From Citricoccus zhacaiensis (GTDB lineage: Bacteria > Actinomycetota > Actinomycetes > Actinomycetales > Micrococcaceae): a stretch of 64,000 bases of DNA. The notes below the pieces were generated by a model. It searched no databases. It worked only from the letters and a program-made list of their open reading frames with translations, and had not been told where the DNA came from. Positions 61,516-64,000 of this stretch are shown in pieces; position 1 is the stretch's first letter, and the number at the start of each line of letters is the position of its first letter. A program made the position numbers and the translations under genes. The DNA lies in contig NZ_BMLQ01000001.1 of the NCBI RefSeq assembly GCF_014645315.1, positions 553,665 to 617,664 of the forward strand, read 5' to 3'.

Positions 61516-62918
61516 GCCCTTCCGCCCCACCGCGGCACACTGAGGGCCACCACCGTTCCGGTGGCCCCGCCCCCGCTGCGGGGCTCGAAGGCGTCTTCGA
61601 CCGTCAAGGTGCCCGCGGCCGTGTTCGCTCGCTGCCGCATGGTGGTGATCCCGAAGCCCTCGGGCCGATCGCCGCGACCCGCGCCGTCGTCGAACACGTC
61701 CAGGGTCACCTCGTCCCGGTGCACCGCGAAGGTGACCACGCAGCGACTCGCCCGCGCATGCTGCAGCACATTGGCCAGCGCGGACTGGGTCACCCGCAGC
61801 ACGGCGGTCGCCGCCTCGGCACCCATGGGCGGATCGCCGGCCTCGCCGACCTCGCCGACCTCGCCGCCCCGGCCGGCGTCGGGCCCATGGAACTCGACCG
61901 CAAGATCCGAGCCGGCCGAACGCGCCGTGTCCTGGGTGGTCCGGCAGGCGGCCACCAGTTCGGCGGTCAGGCCCGCGCCGGGGCCGCGTTGCTCCACGAG
62001 GGCACGGGCCTGGGCCAGGTTGTCCACGGCGGAGCGTTCGATCTGCTGTAGTTGCCCGGCCAGGGGTTCGGCGGGATGCTGCTCCTGGGCGGCGCGGGAC
62101 AGCAGCACCACGGAGGCCAGGCCCTGCGCCAGGGTGTCATGCAGGTCTTGCGCCCACCGTTCCCGTTCCCGCAGGGCCCCGGCATGGCGTTCGGAACGGG
62201 CCAGGTGGTCGCGGGTGGCCTGCAGCTCGGCCGCGATGCGCCGCTGAGTGCGGGCCTCGGCATAGAACAGCGAGTAGGCCGCGGACATGGCCACCGCCAC
62301 CACGGCCCCGATGACGGGCCCCACCACCGCCCCGATGCCGAGCCTGCCCTCATGCCACCAGAACCCCAGGATCACCGTCACCGTCAGCAGGACCACCAAG
62401 GCGATCGCCATCGGTACGGACCTGGGCCCCACCACGTGCAGGTGCAGGAAGAACAGCGGGAACGCGAGCCAGGCGAAGTCCACGTGCACCGCCATCAGGC
62501 CCAGCCAGGTGAGGGTGACGGCGGTCAGCCAGGCCAGCTGGGCCCGCACGACGATCTGTCCCTCCGCCCGCAGTGCAGACTGTCCCCCGGCCTGCGCGCC
62601 GGCGCGTCCCCCGGCCGGATCACTGCGGTCTCCCAGAGGGCTGCGGTCACTGCGCCGCTTCTCCACCACGGTCCCGGCGAGGTAGATGAGCGCGAACACC
62701 GCGGCGAGGGAGACGATCTGCCACACCAGGTCGTGCTCACCCGCACGGACCGAGGGAATCAGTGAGCGGACCAGGCCGATGACCAGCAGTCCCGCCACGG
62801 TGACGTGCAGGATGACTCGCATGGCTCCGAGCAGGGCCGGGATGCGGGTCTCCTCCGAGGAGCCCGACAGGGGCCGGACACGTGTCCTGGCCGGTGGTGT
62901 CATGCGCTCGGAACCCAT
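61512..62918 (-). CDS. Sensor histidine kinase, HisKA_3/NarX-DesK type
   Basis: 468 aa from ATG 62918. Two helices near 30-55 and 68-84 and three or four near 128-215 make a membrane sensor without a recognisable ligand domain. The dimerisation motif ERWAQDLHDTLAQGLASVV gives phospho-acceptor His260. The ATPase part is recognisable in VLRVTQSALANVLQHARASR (N box) and DVFDDGAGRGDRPEGFGIT (G1) near the C-terminus. A TACCCT box 6 bases before the ATG supports this start over a longer frame. The stimulus is unknown; this type often senses membrane or envelope stress. Confidence 0.9.
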   Translation of the reverse strand: MGSERMTPPARTRVRPLSGSSEETRIPALLGAMRVILHVTVAGLLVIGLVRSLIPSVRAGEHDLVWQIVSLAAVFALIYLAGTVVEKRRSDRSPLGDRSDPAGGRAGAQAGGQSALRAEGQIVVRAQLAWLTAVTLTWLGLMAVHVDFAWLAFPLFFLHLHVVGPRSVPMAIALVVLLTVTVILGFWWHEGRLGIGAVVGPVIGAVVAVAMSAAYSLFYAEARTQRRIAAELQATRDHLARSERHAGALRERERWAQDLHDTLAQGLASVVLLSRAAQEQHPAEPLAGQLQQIERSAVDNLAQARALVEQRGPGAGLTAELVAACRTTQDTARSAGSDLAVEFHGPDAGRGGEVGEVGEAGDPPMGAEAATAVLRVTQSALANVLQHARASRCVVTFAVHRDEVTLDVFDDGAGRGDRPEGFGITTMRQRANTAAGTLTVEDAFEPRSGGGATGTVVALSVPRWGGRA

Positions 62919-62924
62919 GGGTGC

Positions 62925-62930
62925 AGGGTA
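62925..62930 (-). promoter_or_regulatory. -10 box for leaderless histidine kinase transcript
   Basis: TACCCT (minus strand) stands 6 bases before the kinase ATG, as in front of purK. Confidence 0.45.
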
Positions 62931-62962
62931 GCCCGGTCCCGGCGGCGGCGGATGCCCCCGAA

Positions 62963-62978
62963 TCAACCGAAGGGTTGA
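62963..62978. promoter_or_regulatory. Inverted repeat between kinase and ABC permease genes
   Basis: TCAACC-GAAG-GGTTGA is a perfect 6-bp inverted repeat with 4-bp centre, 46 bases upstream of the kinase ATG and about 107 bases before the divergent permease. It could be the response regulator's site; not tested. Confidence 0.35.
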
Positions 62979-63084
62979 CCCATCGGTGGCCGGGTGGTCG
63001 ATGTGCGCTGCGGCCCGGGACGGAAGGCTGGATATCAGCCACACCGGCCATCCATCCACCGTTCCACACCAAGGAGCCCCCGCC

Positions 63085-64000
63085 GTGTCCTCTCCAACGT
63101 TCCTGTCCCTGAGGGACGTCCGCTTCTCCGCCGGCCGCTTCACCCTGATGGGTGCCGTGGTGGGCCTGATCAGCCTGTTGCTGGTCTTCCTCACCGCGCT
63201 GACCAACGGGCTGGCCCACCAGAACATCTCCGCCGTCTCGGCGTGGGATGACGCCGCCACCGATTCCACCGAGGTCACGGTGGTCTTCGGTGCTGCCCAT
63301 GCCTCGGACAAGGACGATGTGGAGACGGACTTCACGGCCTCCTCCGTCACCACCGGTCAACTCGAGGGCTGGCGCCAGGACGCCCAGGTCGAGTGGGCCG
63401 AGCCGGTGGGCGTGGGCCAGGCCCGTGCCGATTCCGGCAGTGCCGTGACCGCCGTGACCCTGATGGGGCTGGAGCCCGGCTCCCGTCTGGTCCCGGGGTC
63501 CTCGGGCGCCGCAACCGGCACCGCCAGCCCGAACAGCACCGGCAACACCAGCGGTTCGCTGGAGGACGGCGCCCTCATCAGCAGGACCGCCGCCGAGCAG
63601 CTCGGCGTCTCCGCCGGGGACGAGGTGTCCATCAACGGACAGGCCGTGCTGATCGCCCAGACCATCGAGGACAGCTGGTACTCCCACACCCCGGTGCTCT
63701 ATCTGCCCCTGGAGACGTGGGCGGACCTGACGCATGCCCCCGAGGGGACCGCCTCGGTGCTGGTCGCCGGAACGGAGCCCGACGCCGGCCACCAGCCGGC
63801 CGCGGCCGCCGAGACCACCACCGTGGCCACGGACGTGGACGGCGCCCTGGGCGCCCTGCCGGCCTTCTCCTCGGAGAACGGTTCGCTCGTCATGATGCAG
63901 GCGTTCCTTTACGGCATCTCCGCCCTGGTGATCGCCGCCTTCATGGCCGTGTTCACCCTCCAGCGCACCCGGGACATCGCCGTGCTCAAGGCGTTGGGCG
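63085..64000 (+). CDS. FtsX-like ABC transporter permease, 3' end outside the window
   Basis: At least 305 codons in view, open to the window end. The start is GTG 63085, 8 bases after AAGGAG (63071-63076). A first membrane helix at about 16-38 (FTLMGAVVGLISLLLVFLTAL) is followed by an extracytoplasmic domain of about 230 residues (MacB periplasmic-like), and a second helix begins near residue 272 (FLYGISALVIAAFMAVFTLQ). Then TRDIAVLKALGA, the FtsX-family coupling segment, ends the view. Its divergent position to the two-component system suggests regulation by it; an ATPase gene probably follows. Confidence 0.85.
   Translation, partial: MSSPTFLSLRDVRFSAGRFTLMGAVVGLISLLLVFLTALTNGLAHQNISAVSAWDDAATDSTEVTVVFGAAHASDKDDVETDFTASSVTTGQLEGWRQDAQVEWAEPVGVGQARADSGSAVTAVTLMGLEPGSRLVPGSSGAATGTASPNSTGNTSGSLEDGALISRTAAEQLGVSAGDEVSINGQAVLIAQTIEDSWYSHTPVLYLPLETWADLTHAPEGTASVLVAGTEPDAGHQPAAAAETTTVATDVDGALGALPAFSSENGSLVMMQAFLYGISALVIAAFMAVFTLQRTRDIAVLKALG

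Noticed and set aside
1-64000. CRISPR arrays, rRNA, tRNA and known riboswitches
   Set aside because: No regularly spaced repeats, no conserved rRNA stretches and no cloverleaf with CCA-end pattern were seen in the intergenic gaps; covariance-model searches could not be run.

Overview
The window reads as a chromosomal segment of a high-GC actinobacterium. The gene orders tatD-rpf-ksgA-ispE, whiB2 / Rv3259-like / DUF3499, purK-purE-LCP and glpX-DUF4245 are actinobacterial. Very high GC, many leaderless-looking starts (TAnnnT box 6-7 bases before ATG/GTG) and weak sporulation or mycolate signals suggest a Micrococcaceae-like organism; the genus is my inference only.

Layout. 1-4162: end of a peptide-type ABC importer operon (permease, two ATPases, lipoprotein binding protein). 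4167-7933: ABC-F ATPase, ispE and ksgA on the minus strand. 8049-15586: a composite transposon made of two directly repeated IS481-like elements (1,077 bp each, flanked by CTAG) and a 5.4-kb cargo. The cargo holds a four-gene minus-strand cassette (formaldehyde dehydrogenase, DJ-1/PfpI protein, ABM monooxygenase, sarcosine-oxidase-like flavoprotein), an inactivated IS1380 copy and a truncated OLD/TOPRIM-like nuclease fragment. It splits the usual rpf-ksgA neighbourhood exactly at the rpf stop codon. 15583-20695: rpf, tatD, a TetR regulator and a CPBP protease gene truncated by an IS256-type element.

20696-30824: LMW phosphatase, pth, rplY, a MoxR-DUF58-transglutaminase operon, succinate-semialdehyde dehydrogenase, a VOC protein and rsmI. 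30860-32189: a compact zinc-response unit (Zur-like box, CobW-like protein lacking a normal P-loop, zinc-free bL36). 32245-38921: small membrane protein, two CNNM/CorC-type proteins, protein O-mannosyltransferase, acyl-CoA synthetase. 39011-44000: DUF1461 and SpoIIM membrane proteins, RDD protein, ahcY.

44086-58156 is the conserved actinobacterial envelope/whiB2 neighbourhood: DUF3499, Rv3259-like protein, DUF5719 protein, a very large GT2 membrane protein, WhiB2, TIGR03089, GtrA, PurK, PurE, LCP protein and ManA. 58255-64000: glpX, DUF4245, beta-carbonic anhydrase, a NarL-type response regulator with its histidine kinase, and a divergent ABC permease cut by the window end.

The most unusual parts are the composite transposon with its possible N-methylamine/formaldehyde cassette, the Zur-linked CobW-L36 unit, and the long palindromes at gene ends. 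No rRNA, tRNA, riboswitch or CRISPR array was recognised.
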